Shown here one piece after another: positions 1 through 11,721 of a DNA stretch of 64,000 bases. The DNA lies in the NCBI RefSeq assembly GCF_023159225.1, contig NC_063173.1:5834352-5898351 (forward strand). The letters run 5' to 3'. The notes below the pieces were generated by a model. The model did no database searches. It saw only the letters and a program-made list of their open reading frames with translations, and was not told where the DNA came from. How positions within the stretch are numbered: the stretch's first letter is position 1; every line of letters starts with the position of its first letter. The translations under genes were made by a program, and so were the position numbers. The stretch comes from Perognathus longimembris pacificus. Taxonomy: Eukaryota; Chordata; Mammalia; Rodentia; Heteromyidae.

Positions 1-185
1 AACTTCTTTAGGAAGATAAAATTAATTTTCACAATTACCTGATGTGGGGAAGAGGGATGAAGGGGAGGGAAAGCAGGGGAAAAATGAGGGAGGGGGTAAC
101 AAGTTTGACAAGAAATGCACTCACTACCTTACACATGTAACTGTAACCCCTCCATAGAGCGCCTTGACAATTAAATTACATTTTA
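1..185 (+). mobile_element. L1 3' end (3' UTR and tail)
   Basis: A G/A-rich polypurine stretch leads into the block 'gaggtaacaag'-like sequence, 'actgtaacccct' and 'gacaattaaa', followed by an A-rich tail. The same 3'-terminal block recurs at 13.4, 33.0 and 62.9 kb and in antisense at 5.2 and 13.8 kb, which identifies it as the L1 3' UTR of this genome. The element runs off the left edge of the window. Confidence 0.75.
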
Positions 186-459
186 GAAAAACTAACTGAT
201 GTGTTTTAATGCATTATGAGGATATTTATCCAACTTAGGGTGATTTGATGAATAAATTAGTTATAGCTATCTAAAAATCAAAGCAAATAAAAACCAAGAC
301 CTTTATTAACTACGTCAAATAAATCCATTGAACTAGAAAGGAAAGGCTCATCTTATTTGGCTTAGCTCTGAAGAGAGCTGACATAGCTGCGATCATGTCA
401 ACTGTGAATATTTACCTAAGTAAAATTATGATGCATTTTAGAAGTGGGTAGTGTGGTGA
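186..459. other. Unique AT-rich sequence
   Basis: No gene, repeat family or structured element recognised. Confidence 0.5.
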
Positions 460-475
460 TGGTGGTGGTGGTGGT

Positions 476-525
<50 letters not shown>

Positions 526-541
526 GTGGAGAGAGGAGGAA

Positions 542-572
<31 letters not shown>

Positions 573-645
573 AGAAGGAGGAGGAGGAGGAGGAGGAGGA
601 GGAGGAGGAGGAGGAGGAGGAGGAGGAGGAGAAGGAGGAGGAGGA
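460..645. repeat. Compound microsatellite GGT / TG / GA / GGA
   Basis: Four adjoining arrays: (GGT)n to about 478, (TG)n to about 522, (GA)n from about 542, and (GGA)n from about 575. Apparent ORFs in all frames here are low-complexity products of the repeat. Confidence 0.95.
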
Positions 646-913
646 CCAGAAAGGAGGTAAGAAATGAGAAAAATCGTTTAAAAAGCCAAACTTGCATGTT
701 ATGAAAGGTCCTACATCAGGTCACGCTGAGGTTGAAGCCCCTTAGGCCCTGATAGTATGATTCAGGCCAAGTCCAACAACCTCATAACAAGAGAAGGAAA
801 GGATTTAGCTCTCCACGCAAAGACAAATTCAGAGTATGTGAGAAGGAAGACATTGGTGGTAAGTTTTGTAGCCCAGATGCTAGTAGGCCCTTGGCTCTAG
901 AGGTTGTAGTTCT

Positions 914-1140
914 GCCCAGCCCTGGTGGCCTGTAATCTTAGCTACTCAGGAGGCTGAGATCTTAGGATCTAGGTTCAAAGCTGAACTGGGAAGTCAAGTC
1001 TGTAAGGCTCTTACCTCCAATTAACCACCAGAAAACCAGAAGTGGGTGCAATGGCTCAAGTGGTAAAGCCTTGAGAACAAAGAGTTCAGGGGCAGCACCC
1101 AGGCTCCAAGCTCAAGCCTCACCACCTACAAAAATTAAAA
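914..1140 (+). mobile_element. Geo-type SINE
   Basis: The left half has 'ctactcaggaggctgag' and 'caattaaccaccag'. The right half is tRNA-like with 'ggctcaagtggtaaag' and a box B-like 'caagcctc', then an A-rich end. The copy is moderately diverged and is followed directly by a second right-half unit. Confidence 0.85.
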
Positions 1141-1148
1141 GAAAATAG

Positions 1149-1278
1149 GAAGTGGTGCTGTGGCTCAAGTGGTAGAGCGCTAGCCTGGAGCTGAAGAAGA
1201 GCTCAGGGACAGTGCCCAGGCCCAGAGTTCAAGCTCCATAACCAACAACAAAAAAAATTAAAATAAGATAAAATAAAG
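1149..1278 (+). mobile_element. Solitary SINE right-half unit
   Basis: A second tRNA-like half with 'gtggctcaagtggtagagcg' (box A-like), 'gagttcaagc' (box B-like) and an A-rich tail. It sits immediately downstream of the preceding SINE, either as a separate monomer insertion or as a tandem extension. Confidence 0.75.
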
Positions 1279-1533
1279 GCTGTAGTTCTGATGTCTAGCG
1301 TAGAAAAGGAGTATGTACCGGTTCTCAGAGGGCGAGACCAGTTGCCTTCTGTATTTGATCTCCGGAGTCTCTAGCCAATGAAATTGTGCCATCTTACCTT
1401 GGGGCAAGTCCTTTCCAACTAGTCCATGCAGAACCATGCTAACCTCCTCTGGAAACACTTCATAGGCACCAAAGGGATGTTTTATGAGTTTCTAATCAAG
1501 TTGATGTCTTAGTGGTTTGCACCTCAACCAGTA

Positions 1534-2519
1534 TTTGTGTGTGTGTGTATCTGTGTGTCTGTCTGTCTGTCTGTGTCTGTGTGTGTGTGTCTGTGTATGT
1601 GTCTGTGTGTCTGTGTCTGTGTCTGTGTCTGGATGTCTGTGTCTGGGTGTGTATGTGTATGTGTGTGTGTCTTAGTGTGTGTGTGTCTGTGTGTGTGTCT
1701 GTGTCTGTGTCTGTGTCTGGATGTCTGTGTCTGGGTGTGTATGTGTATGTGTCTCTGTGTGTGTGTCTGTGTCTTTGTGTGTGTGTGTCTGTGTGTGTGT
1801 CTGTGTGTCTGTCTGTCTGTGTCTGTGTCTGTGTCTGGATGTCTGTGTCTGGGTGTGTACGTATATGTGTCTCTGTGTGTGTGTGTCAGTGTCTTTGTGT
1901 GTGTGTGTGTGTGTGTCTGTGTGTGTGTCTGTCTGTGTCTGTGTCTGGATGTCTGTGTCTGGGTGTGTATGTGTATGTGTCTCTGTGTGTGTGTCTGTGT
2001 CTTTGTGTGTGTATCTGTGTGTCTGTCTGTCTGTCTGTCTGTGTGTGTCTGTGTCTGTGTCTGTGTCTGGATGTCTGTGTCTGGGTGTGTATGTGCATGT
2101 GTCTGTGTGTGTGTGTGTCTGTGTCTGTGTGTGTATGTCTGTGTGTCTGTCTGTCTGTGTCTGTGTCTGTGTCTGGATGTCTGTGTCTGGGTGTGTATGT
2201 GCATGTGTCTGTGTGTGTGTGTGTCTGTGTCTGTGTGTGTATGTCTGTGTGTCTGTCTGTCTGTGTCTGTGTCTGTGTCTGGATGTCTGTGTCTGGGTGT
2301 GTATGTGTATGTGTCTCTGTGTGTGTGTCTGTGTCTTTGTGTGTGTGTATCTGTGTGTGTGTCTGTCTGTCTGTGTGTGTCTGTGTGTCTGTGTCTGTAT
2401 CTGTGTCTGGATGTCTGTGTCTGGGTGTGTATGTGCATGTGTCTGTGTGTGTGTGTGTCTGTGTCTTTGTGTGTGTGTGTCTGTGTGTGTGTCTGTGTGT
2501 CTGTGTGTCTGTATCTGTG
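1534..2519. repeat. Complex TG/CTGTGT array with higher-order repeat
   Basis: About 1 kb made of TG, CTG(T) and CTGTGT words. A marker block 'ggatgtctgtgtctgggtgt' recurs at 1631, 1719, 1837, 1947, 2069, 2175, 2281 and 2409, so the array is a higher-order repeat of about 88-128 bp. The right edge abuts the 3' end of an antisense SINE. Long ORFs on both strands are repeat artefacts. Confidence 0.95.
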
Positions 2520-2520
2520 T

Positions 2521-2712
2521 GCCCCAGTTCAGGATTTAGGCGCTGCCCCTCAACTTTCATGCTTAAGGCCAGTTCTCTACTACCTGAGCAACAGCTCCAC
2601 TTCTGGCTTTTGGGTGGTTAACTGGAGATATGAGTCTCATGGAATTTCCAGCCTGGGATTCAAACTACCCTCAGATATCAGCCTCCAGAGTAGCTAGGAC
2701 TACAGAGGTGAG
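2521..2712 (-). mobile_element. Geo-type SINE, antisense, with giant TG tail
   Basis: Reverse-complement of the SINE: 'ccccagttcagg', 'ctacctgagcaacag', 'taactggagata', 'cctccagagtagctagga'. Its 3' end faces the TG array at 1534-2519, which occupies the place of the SINE tail. Confidence 0.85.
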
Positions 2713-2945
2713 TGCCAGTTCATATGAACTAATACGTGCATCCAGAACGGGACCCTCTGAGCGTTCCTTTTAATTTGCAAAATTTAGAACCACACACAGT
2801 AATTGACAAAGAGTTTTTATCTTACAACCCAGCTCTGAGTAACCAATAATGTTTATGTGGCTGGATCTTAGGTCCAATAAGAAACAAAGTTATGGTGAAT
2901 ATTCTCTGAGGAAAAAAAGACAAAAGCAGAGAGTAAACAAGACAT

Positions 2946-3163
2946 GTTTGGCCATGGTGGCTCATGCTTACAATCTGAGCTACTCAGAAGACTGAGTTCT
3001 GAAGATCACAGTTCAAAGTCAAACCAGGCAAACAAATTCAAAAGGCTCTTACCTCCAAGTAACCAGCAACAAGTCAGAAACGGAGGTCTGGGTCAAGTGG
3101 TTTAGCTCCAGAGAGATAAGAGACTACGAGGCCCTGAGTTCAAGCCCCAATACCCAGAGAGAG
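2946..3163 (+). mobile_element. Geo-type SINE, diverged
   Basis: Contains 'ggtggctcatgcttacaa', 'gagctactcagaag', 'cttacctccaagtaacc' and 'ccctgagttcaagcccc'. Full length but with many substitutions. Confidence 0.8.
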
Positions 3164-3615
3164 AAAGAGAGAACAGGTGCTTGAAGTGTCATTTCTGACG
3201 CTGAGTTCTCTTATAACAACAGTGCAGAAGTAACCACATGCTTCCACTAATACACAAACACTCCTACACATGCACACAGAAACACACAGAAAATGACAGA
3301 GAGAAAACAGACCTTCCTTCCCCAGCACCCTCAAATTAAAACGCTCAGAAATGTCACGAATGCCTTCAGAAGCCATAAAGAACAACAAGGATTTTGGTCA
3401 ATTATGTTTGTTTCTATATTACGTTTTTATACACAAAATAGTGCCCAATACTTGATATCTACTTAATAAAATTATAAATTGTACAGTTAATTTTGTCTTA
3501 TGTTCTTGACCCAAATTTAGACATCTTAGATTTATGATTTTTTTGTTTCTCTGGAAACCTAGGCAGCACTTGTCATACTGACTCCAGGAGAAAAGGTAAT
3601 ATTCCTATTTTTGTT
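3164..3615. other. Unique sequence
   Basis: No gene or repeat family recognised. AT-rich towards 3400-3550. Confidence 0.5.
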
Positions 3616-3805
3616 TGTGCCAGTCCCGGTACTTGAACTCAGAGCCTAGGTGCTGTCTCTGAGCTTTTTCGCTCAAAGTTAGCACTCTACCACTTCACCA
3701 ACTCTACCACTTCTAGCTTGTTGTGGACTTGCCTTCTGGGGCTGGCTTTGAACCACGATCCTCAGATCTCTTGAGTATCTAGGATTACAGGCGTGAACCA
3801 CTGTT
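3616..3805 (-). mobile_element. Geo-type SINE, antisense
   Basis: Contains 'cttgaactcagagcctagg', 'ctctaccacttca', 'cctcagatctcttgagta' and 'ggattacaggcgtgaacca', the reverse complement of the SINE's tRNA-like and left halves. Confidence 0.85.
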
Positions 3806-3929
3806 GTATTTTTAATAATAATGTAGTATTTTTAATAAAATTATATAGATACTTGAGCTGATGGTGCTTTTGGCACTTGGGGCACGTGATTTTTTTCCTT
3901 TGATTTAGGAAGTCACTTCCCTTTTCTTT

Positions 3930-4062
3930 ATCAAGTAAACTCCTACCCAGCCTTTAAGGACCAGCTCAAATGTCAGTCCTCTGGGAACCCCTCTTCACCC
4001 CAAACAGAGATCGTGTGTTCTTGAAGCACAGTGTTGCCCGTATTTCCAGCTCCGGTCAGACT
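3930..4062 (+). mobile_element. L2 3'-end fossil
   Basis: 'cctttaaggaccagctcaaa' followed by 'gtcagtcctctgggaa' resembles the 3' region of mammalian L2 elements. Ancient and diverged; identification is by eye. Confidence 0.55.
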
Positions 4063-5171
4063 AAATCTTTTTAAATGAAGACAATTCATCTTTAAAATTG
4101 CTCCTCCCTACCCCCACTTTCAAAGGCACAAAACGCTTTAGCTGTGTTCCTGAACGTGATTAGGAGAAAAGAAAACCAACTAAAAGCTTTTACAAGATGA
4201 CGTTTTATCACTGCGTGGCAGAAAATAAAATCAGTTCTTGTTATTCCTGAGACAGACAATGCTCTTTTTTTTTTCTTTTTTTTTTCTTTCTTTCTTTTCT
4301 TTCCTTTTTTCCTCCTGGGCTCCATAGCTTCCCGTTTCTCTGTTGTTGCAAGCCATGACACAGCACGCTCCTCGCAAAAGAAAATTACTTTTTCAAAGGA
4401 GGCGTGGACGCTGCACTTGCACAGGTGATGTTCAGTGGGGGAAGGTCAGCTCGTGCAGGGCAGAGTCACAAAGCAGCCCGGGAGCATCTCTCGCCTGTGC
4501 TCGGACTATGTAGAAAAACCTTTGTTTCAGCTGACGTGCCCAGAGGACTGCATCTGCCTGAAACCCCATCCATGAGCAGACAGGAAATAGCCGCACCTGA
4601 CAAAAGCCTCATCAAAACAAGAGAGGAGAGGGCTGGCCTGTGATGGGAAACCAGGGCCAGGTTGAGTTCTCCAAGTTCAAACTCCCCGTAAGCAGGCACG
4701 ATGCTTCCTCTGGCCAAGGGAATAATGAGATTGTCTGACTTACACAAAATGAATGTGCATCTCCATTTCTCCAATGCCTTGAATTCTCCTTCAATATCGT
4801 GTTGGCACCTCTCTCTCTCTCTCTCTCGAACATAGATCAGGCGTTACACTTAGGGTCCGAACTATTCTCTACTCTGTTTTCATCTGGATAGACTCGTTCA
4901 ACTGTGAACTTCTCCTCCTCTCTCCTGTTCCTATGTCATGTCACATGCTACGCTCGTCCTTAGTACAACCCCAAAAGACGGTTAGAGTAAATCCGAAACA
5001 AAGTGCCAAGATCCCTGTACAAAGGGTTTGGAAAGCTCAAGTTTGATCCAAGAGACCATCAGGAAGAGACAGGACTGATCTCACAAGATGGGACATGCTA
5101 ACAGGGATCCTGTGATCATTTATTTATGAGCCTACCTCTCCATTTGGCTAGTGTTTGCCAAGTTGAAACTG
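4063..5171. other. Unique sequence with two pyrimidine tracts
   Basis: No gene seen. Contains a T/C-rich tract at about 4264-4311 and (TC)n at about 4810-4828. Short ORFs here lack recognisable domains. Confidence 0.5.
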
Positions 5172-7406
5172 AACAGAAGTAAGGGGGTTTTTGTTTTTGT
5201 TCTTGTTTGTTTTATTTTTATTGCCAAGGTGGGATGTACAGAGGGGTTACAGTTTCATACATAGGCAGTGAGCGCATTCCCTGTCAAACTCGTTACCTCC
5301 TCCCTCATCCCCAGTTTCCTCTCCCCCCTCCAGCTGTACAGTTGGTTTACAGCATCTTGTCTTGTAAGTATTGCTATGTCATTGGTTCGCCCTTTACCAT
5401 TTGTCTCACCAATTTGATGCTCCCCATCCCTTCCCTAAATCAAACAAACATATATACAATACCCAGAGTACCAAAAGAAGATACAGTGACAAGAAGGGTA
5501 AAACCATAGGGAAGAAAAGAAAAAAGGCATCATTTCATTTGGCACATTGAAAATAACAACAACAATGATAAACAACTTATTTCCATAACTTGGAGTTCAT
5601 TTTACTTAGCATGATCGTATGTGTTCATATGTACATAGCTACTGAGCTATTCTGATCATCTGCTATGATTATTTACACACTAATTATTACAAATGAGGGA
5701 AACTATAGAGTATGTTTCTTTGGTTCTGATGAGTCACTTAGTATGATTTTTTCCAAGGCTTTCCATTTCCTTAGCAATGGTAGAAGTATAGAATTCCATT
5801 GTGTATAAATACCACATTTTCTTGAGCCACTCATCTACTGAAGGCCATCTGGGTTGGTTCTGTATTTTAGCGATAGTAAATTGTACTGCAATGAACAAGG
5901 TTGTACTGGTAGCTTTAGAATGGTCTTGCTTGTGATCCTTTGGGTAAATGCCCAAAAGTGGAGTTGCTGGGTCATAGAGGAGCTCTATGTTTAGCTTTTT
6001 GAGGAACCTCATTACTGCTTTCCAGAGTGGTTGAATAAGTTTACACTCCCACCAACAATGTAGTAGCATTCCCTTTGGCCACATCCCCTCCAGAATCTGT
6101 TCTTATTCGTTTTCTTGATAATGAACATTCTTTTTGGGGTGAGGTGGAACCTCAGTGTTGTTTTTATTTGCATTTCTTTTATGGCCAGTGATGTTGAGGA
6201 CTTCTTCATGTGTCTCTTGGTCTTTCTCATCTCCTCTTCAGAGAAGTCTCTCTTTAAGTCTTTAGCCCATTTATTAATGAGGCAGTTGTTTCGTTGAGCA
6301 TTTGTTTTGGGAGAACTTAATTTTGGGGGTCCCATGTATATTTTAGATATGAGAGCTTTGTCTGTCATATGGCCAGTGACGATCTTCTCCCAATCTGTGG
6401 GCTTTCTATTTATCTTGCAAGCTATGTCATTTGCCATGCAGAAGCTCTGCAGTTTGATGCAATCCCATTTGTCCAACTTTTCTTTGATTTACTGTGCTTC
6501 TGGGCCTTTCTTAAGAAAGTTTTGACCTATGCCATGGAGCCCAGTGTTTCTCCTATTCCTTCCTGAAATGTTTTCAGGGTATCTGCTTTTACCTTGAGGT
6601 CTTTGATCCATTTGGAATTTATTCTGGTGCTGGGTGATATATAAGGCTCTAAATTTAGTTTTCAACAGTTGTTTAACCAATTCTGCCAGCACCATTTGTT
6701 AAAGAGCCGGTCTTTCTTCCATCCTAATTTTGTAGCTACTTTATCAAAGATTCAGTGGCCATAGTTCTGCGGGTTCATTTCTGGGTCTTCAGTTCTATTC
6801 CATTGGTCCTCAGGCCTGTTTTTGTGCCAATACTAAGTTGTTTTTATTGCTGTAGCTTTGTAAGAGAGTTTGAAGTTTGGTATTGATATTCCTCCAGCAC
6901 TGTTCTTCCTGCTAAGGATTGCTTTTGCTATTTGGGGTCTTTTATTATTCCATATGAATTTTTGGATTGCTTCCTCTATTTCATTAAAGAATGGTGTTGG
7001 GATATTGATGGGCATTGCATTGAATTTGTAGATAGCCTTTGGCAGTTTTGCCATTTTCACAATGTTAATCCTCCCAATCCAGGAGCATGGGAGGTTTTTC
7101 CACTTCCTTAGTGCTGCTTTAATTTCCTTTTTGAGGTTTTTAAAGTTTTCATCAAAGAGGTCTTTCACTTCTTTGGTTAATGTTATTCCTAAGTATTTTA
7201 TTGGGGGAGAGGGGGCTATTGCAAAAGGAGTTGCTTTCCTGATTTCAGCCTCGGTCTTCACATTGTTGGCATACAGAAAAGCCACTGATTTTTGAGGACT
7301 CATTTTATATCCTGCTACTTTGGCAAAGTTTTGGATCAGCTCAAGTAACTTGGGAGTAGAATCTATGGAGTTCTTTAACTATACTATTATGTCAATAACA
7401 GAAGTA
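5172..7406 (-). mobile_element. 5'-truncated L1 with short flanking repeats
   Basis: Antisense L1. A T-rich block at about 5186-5222 is the A-rich tail on the minus strand. The 3' UTR with its polypurine tract follows, then decayed ORF2 C-terminal sequence up to about 7310, with translated blocks such as 'WDCIKLQSFCMANDIACKIN' and 'NRKPTDWEKI'. The ORF is split by frameshifts, so the copy is dead. A flanking 'aacagaagta' occurs at 5172-5181 and 7397-7406, consistent with a target-site duplication. The upstream L1 body is missing, which is usual 5' truncation. Confidence 0.9.
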
Positions 7407-7580
7407 CGTTTTTTATGAGTAGAGAATTTGAATCTAATCCCTAGCTATAGGAGTTGCCAAGGGCTACTGAGCTAAGGGTTTACTTTCTCAAGTTGTCTAA
7501 AAAAGTGATGGAAAATAATGATCCCAAAAGACAGAAAGTTTCATGCCACAAGCAATCATAAAGTCTAAGTACATGTATTT

Positions 7581-7823
7581 AGAAATGTCCAATGTCGGGC
7601 TGGGGAGATAGCCTAGTGGCAAGAGTGCCTGCCTCGGATACACGAGGCCCTAGGTTCGATTCCCCAGCACCACATATACAGAAAAACGGCCAGAAGCGGC
7701 GCTGTGGCTCAAGTGGCGGAGTGCTAGCCTTGAGCGGGAAGAAGCCAGGGACAGTGCTCAGGCCCTGAGTCCAAGGCCCAGGACTGGCCAAAAAAAAAAA
7801 AAAAAAAAGAAATGTCCAATGTC
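7581..7823 (+). mobile_element. IDL-Geo-type SINE, young, perfect target-site duplication
   Basis: The body is about 7597-7807: an ID-like half ('ggttcgattccccagcac' box B region), then the tRNA-like half 'gtggctcaagtggcggag', then poly(A). It is flanked by the identical 16-bp repeat 'agaaatgtccaatgtc' at 7581-7596 and 7808-7823. It shares 'cggatacacgaggcccta' and 'agaagcggcgctgtgg' with the copy at 61.3 kb, which suggests one recent subfamily. Confidence 0.95.
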
Positions 7824-9079
7824 AGATATGCATGTCCAACTTGGTGTCTCATTCTAAGTTCTGCATATGCCATGATGACGACAACTAAACCAAAGTCAGA
7901 CTTCCTCCACTCCTGCTTGCATTTACTCAGTGCCATTTCAGCAGTGAAACTGTTGAATAAACTAGATTTGCAAATGCTTACCACTTCACATACCAAAGGG
8001 GCTAAGCCTGAATTTGAAGACCTTTAGTACATATTTCCTAGATATGTTAGAGAAGAGTCTGACACTCCTGAGCTTCCACTACCGTCCTCAATCCCTGCTG
8101 CCTGGTAAACCTACTTATTACCTGTTGAGTCTGTCAAAATTATGTCATAAATTGATTTAAGTGGATCTTTCAATGCAGATTCACTGTGCATCTAGAAATT
8201 ATAACACATTCTGCTAAGCTCTCGAGTTACAAAGCCACAATCCTTCCTTGAAAGAGTTGACAGGTTAATCAAAAACACAGAGAGCAAAGAAACAAAATAT
8301 AACAGGATGAATACAATATTAGGATGTGCAGAATGTTATAGCTGTGTATTAAAGCAATCTCTAACTCAACTTGGAGACTTCAGGGAAGCCTGCACAAACA
8401 ATTTGGTGCAAGAATATTCTTTTATTTTATTTGAATATGTTGCCTGCATACTAAACAGTGAGTAGGAGTTAATGAGATGTAGGAGGACCGATTATTCTTG
8501 ACAGAGAGATTGGCAGGAGCAAAAGCAAAGGCAAGAGAAAAGCTGTATGCATCCAGAGCTAAGAGTAGTTCTATGTTGCTGGCAAATAACATTTGAAGTG
8601 GGGTGGGAAGGAGCCATGGGGCCAAGGAGGCAAATGGCAGCAGGTCATGGAAGGCTTTCCACACATGTCAGTGGTCCTGCACTTCACCTAGTGCTCCCTA
8701 GTGATCAGTATAGCTAGTCAGAATGATGCTCAAATAAAAATTCTAAATATGTGATTTTAAATTTTACTTACTTTGTCTTTTTTCTTAGCTTACATTAGCC
8801 CTACAAAGGAGAATTTCACTATTACATTTCCACACATGATTACATTACATTCCCATTAATCTCACCCTCTTAGAATATGTATTTTATGTAAGAAATTAGG
8901 ACAAAGAATCTTGTTGTAATTGTTCCAAGAGTGGGGGAGGAGGGTAATGAGGAAGAATGTCAGAGGGGATGAGTTTGATCAGGATATGAAAATATCACAT
9001 TAGAACCTGTTAATACAACTAATATATGCTAAGGAAATGGGGAAATTGTAAGAGGCATATGTATTTTCATTTCTCTAGA
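7824..9079. other. Unique sequence
   Basis: No gene recognised. 8935-9010 has a G/A-rich stretch followed by 'gagtttgatcagg', similar to the unassigned dispersed repeat noted at 32.3 kb. Confidence 0.45.
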
Positions 9080-9262
9080 ATCAGTTTTGGTGTTAAGTGA
9101 CTCCACCATTTAATATGTAGTTATAGGAAGTCCATTAGCTTGTCTACAACTCATTTTCCCTGTGTGTACAATGGAGATTACAATATCTTAGAAAGACATT
9201 GTGAGAATTGAATAAAGTTCAAATTCAAATGTGCTACAATCTTAACTCAAACCTAGTCTTAA
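9080..9262 (+). mobile_element. MIR fossil
   Basis: The layout 'aagtccattagcttgtct', 'caactcattttccc', 'tacaatggagattacaat', 'gtgagaattgaataaa' follows the MIR core and 3' half. Strongly diverged. Confidence 0.6.
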
Positions 9263-9329
9263 TAATTATGATGGCTGCCAATGCTGACTTTTATTGCATA
9301 ATAAAACATTCTTTTTAAAACATATTTGA

Positions 9330-9560
9330 TTATCTTTAAGTAATTCAACAAAGGAGTTGCCATTCAACAAATCCATTTATGAATACAATTCATCTTGATC
9401 AATGTCACCACTTTCATCATTCTCTTCCATCCCTTCCAACCCCACCTCTTCCCTCCATTTTCTTGATTTTGCATGATATACATTAAATGGTTGACTGCGC
9501 TCTTTCCCCTTTTTCCTCTCTTTAATCCTCTAATGAACCATTACCGATTGATAGGAATAT
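9330..9560 (+). repeat. Unassigned dispersed repeat, copy 1
   Basis: 'aaaggagttgccattcaaca', 'tttatgaatacaattcatct' and 'tgatcaatgtcac' match, with substitutions, blocks at 14823-14900 and, in antisense, 32310-32400. Family unknown; perhaps the 3' end of a non-autonomous element. Confidence 0.5.
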
Positions 9561-9594
9561 TATTAATGAAAGCTTTCTTTCAAATCATTTTCTA

Positions 9595-9824
9595 GGCTGG
9601 GCTTTAGTGGCTCACACCTAGCAACTCAGTAGGCTGAGAGCTAAAGATCACAGTTCAAAAACAGCTCAGCTAGAAAAATCCCTGAGACTCTTTTCTCCAA
9701 TTAACCAGCAAAAGAGCCAGAGTGGGGATATGGCTCAAGTAATTGGCAGAGTCCCAGCCTTGAGGGGGGAAAAAAGGCTAAACATGAGCATTAGGCCCTG
9801 AGTTCAAGCCCAATTACAGACACA
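9595..9824 (+). mobile_element. Geo-type SINE
   Basis: 'ggctgggctttagtggctca', 'ctccaattaaccagcaaaag', 'atggctcaagtaattggcag' and 'ccctgagttcaagccc' in order. Full length, moderately diverged. Confidence 0.85.
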
Positions 9825-10189
9825 ATCAATTCATTCATGAATCACCTTGATCATCCTTCCCTCCAGGTTCATCTGTAAGCCATCTTCTTCCTCCAGCACA
9901 CCAGCACACCAATGACTTTCAGTGCCCCTGAACTGAGTGAGTGAGAAGTTCTATGAACCTGGGAAATCACTGACTAGGAAGGGGCACCTGGATGCCAGAC
10001 AGCCTTATCCCGGCCAGGCTGCTCCTTTGCCCTTCCTCCAAGTCTCCCATCATCATAGCACCTTTGCCAAGTCAGCAACCACCTTAATTATGGACACAGT
10101 CATTTGTCTTCAAATATCACAGCTCTGTGAAACCAATGCATCAATAAATACAGATCAAAAGCTGTTTTCCACACTGCTAGAGAGTTAAT

Positions 10190-10500
10190 TGCTTCTGTGG
10201 TTAAATCACATGTGGTCATTTTTTATCTTGAAGAGGGACTTTCAAGGTCCCCAAGTGACGAGAGGCTGCCCATAAAGTCAGAGTGAAGAACACCATTGTT
10301 TGGGGTTTGGAGTTATGCCTCAAAAACTCCACGGCCTCATTAGCTTTCGATGGCCAATGAGTAGCAAATCAAACACCCGGGAATAAACAGAGACTATCAA
10401 TTCTCTTTCAAAGAGACATCTTTTTTGCCAACCACCATTCTTTTATTTATTTGCCCTTTCAGAGAGCCACTCGCTGAGTCTCAAATGTAGGTCAGATATT
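10190..10500. other. Candidate conserved noncoding element
   Basis: Non-repetitive sequence with a palindromic E-box-like 'cacatgtg', a SOX-like 'ccattgttt', and the inverted pair 'ctcatta...ccaatgag' around 10335-10361. No ORF of substance. It could be an enhancer, but conservation was not tested. Confidence 0.25.
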
Positions 10501-10604
10501 GGGGCACAGAAGAAATGGAATGAGAACAAAAAGAGAAAAATCTGAAATAGCATCTAGTGTGAAGAATAACAGAAGAGGCAAATGTGCTCAAAAATTCAAG
10601 CATG

Positions 10605-10835
10605 CAAAGCTGGGTGGCAGCAGCTCACAGCTACAATCCTAGCTGAGGAGGCTGAGGTCTAAGGAATGCAACTCAAAGCCAGCCCAGGCAGGAAACATCT
10701 GAGAGTCTCTTTTCTCCAATTAACCACAAAAAGACAGAGAGAGAACTTTGGCTCAAGTAGTAGAGTGCAAGCCCTGAGCAAAAGAGCTCAGGGACAGCTC
10801 CTCAGTCCTCAGTTCAGGCCCCAGTACCAACACCA
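10605..10835 (+). mobile_element. Geo-type SINE
   Basis: 'cacagctacaatcctagctg', 'tctccaattaaccac', 'ttggctcaagtagtagagtg' and 'cagttcaggccccagtacca' in order. Confidence 0.85.
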
Positions 10836-11672
10836 AAAGAAGTCTCTAAATTTCAAACATGCCTTACAACAGGAAGGCAACTGTGCACAGTCTCAAAGAG
10901 TGGTGGATTGATTCTGCCGCAACCTAAAGGTCAGGAGAAATACCATAACGGAACTTGAACTGCACCTCCAGATGAAATTATATTTCTTTGGCAATCACAT
11001 GAAAAAGCTTGTCACACAAATGTAGCAGAACAAATAAAGGTGCAGAAACATGTTGAAATCACATGACCAGTCAGGGGATCAGCACTTACACATTTGATAT
11101 GAATGGCCCACGGAAAAGACAAAGAGACGTGGGGACAAGGGAGGCTGGGAGCTAGAGGGCCTTGAGTAGTTCAAGAAAGCCGTGAGCAGAATCACTGATA
11201 GACCTCAGACAGGACAATGGCATATTCAAGTATATTCAGGAAGAACAACTTCCTGTCAGCCAGTGAGGAAAACCAGTTAGAGAGGAAGGAAACTTGAGGA
11301 AGGAAAGTCAACTGAAGGACAGTTGGCCTAGTTTAAGAAAAAGACGATTAGGATAAAACTGAGGATATAGCAGTAATGACAGACCCAAAATGAGAGGGGC
11401 ATGTCTGAAGGCAGGACTGTGGGCAGATCATAAAATGCTTGGTAATTTCTTTGCAAGAATAGATGAGTACTGCCTCAAAAATCAATCCAGTGGAGACTAA
11501 CCAGAAAATGAAACAATACTAATAAAGATTGTAGGACAAGTAATTCTTTAAAAAGTCATCTGATTTTTACTGGACATCTCGGTTGTGTCTGGAACTATGA
11601 CACATCATGACTCATGCCGCACAGAGCTGAGCAAGAGCAAGTCTCTGCCTAGAATCATAAAATACAGCTATG

Positions 11673-11678
<6 letters not shown>
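10836..11678. other. Unique or old decayed sequence
   Basis: No gene or assignable repeat. 11100-11400 is purine-biased with no tandem structure. Confidence 0.45.

Positions 11679-11719
<41 letters not shown>
11679..11719. repeat. (CA)n microsatellite
   Basis: About 20 uninterrupted CA units. Confidence 0.97.

Positions 11720-11721
<2 letters not shown>

Noticed and set aside
1512..2697. ORFs of 224-386 codons in the TG array
   Set aside because: Cys/Val/Ser or His/Thr/Arg repeat translation, open on both strands.
5734..7303. Minus-strand ORFs resembling L1 ORF2
   Set aside because: Real L1 sequence but frameshifted and 5'-truncated; annotated as a dead mobile element, not as genes.
7597..7680. 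ID-like half read as a functional tRNA-Ala gene
   Set aside because: It is the first half of a dispersed SINE with poly(A) and target-site duplications, present in eight copies.
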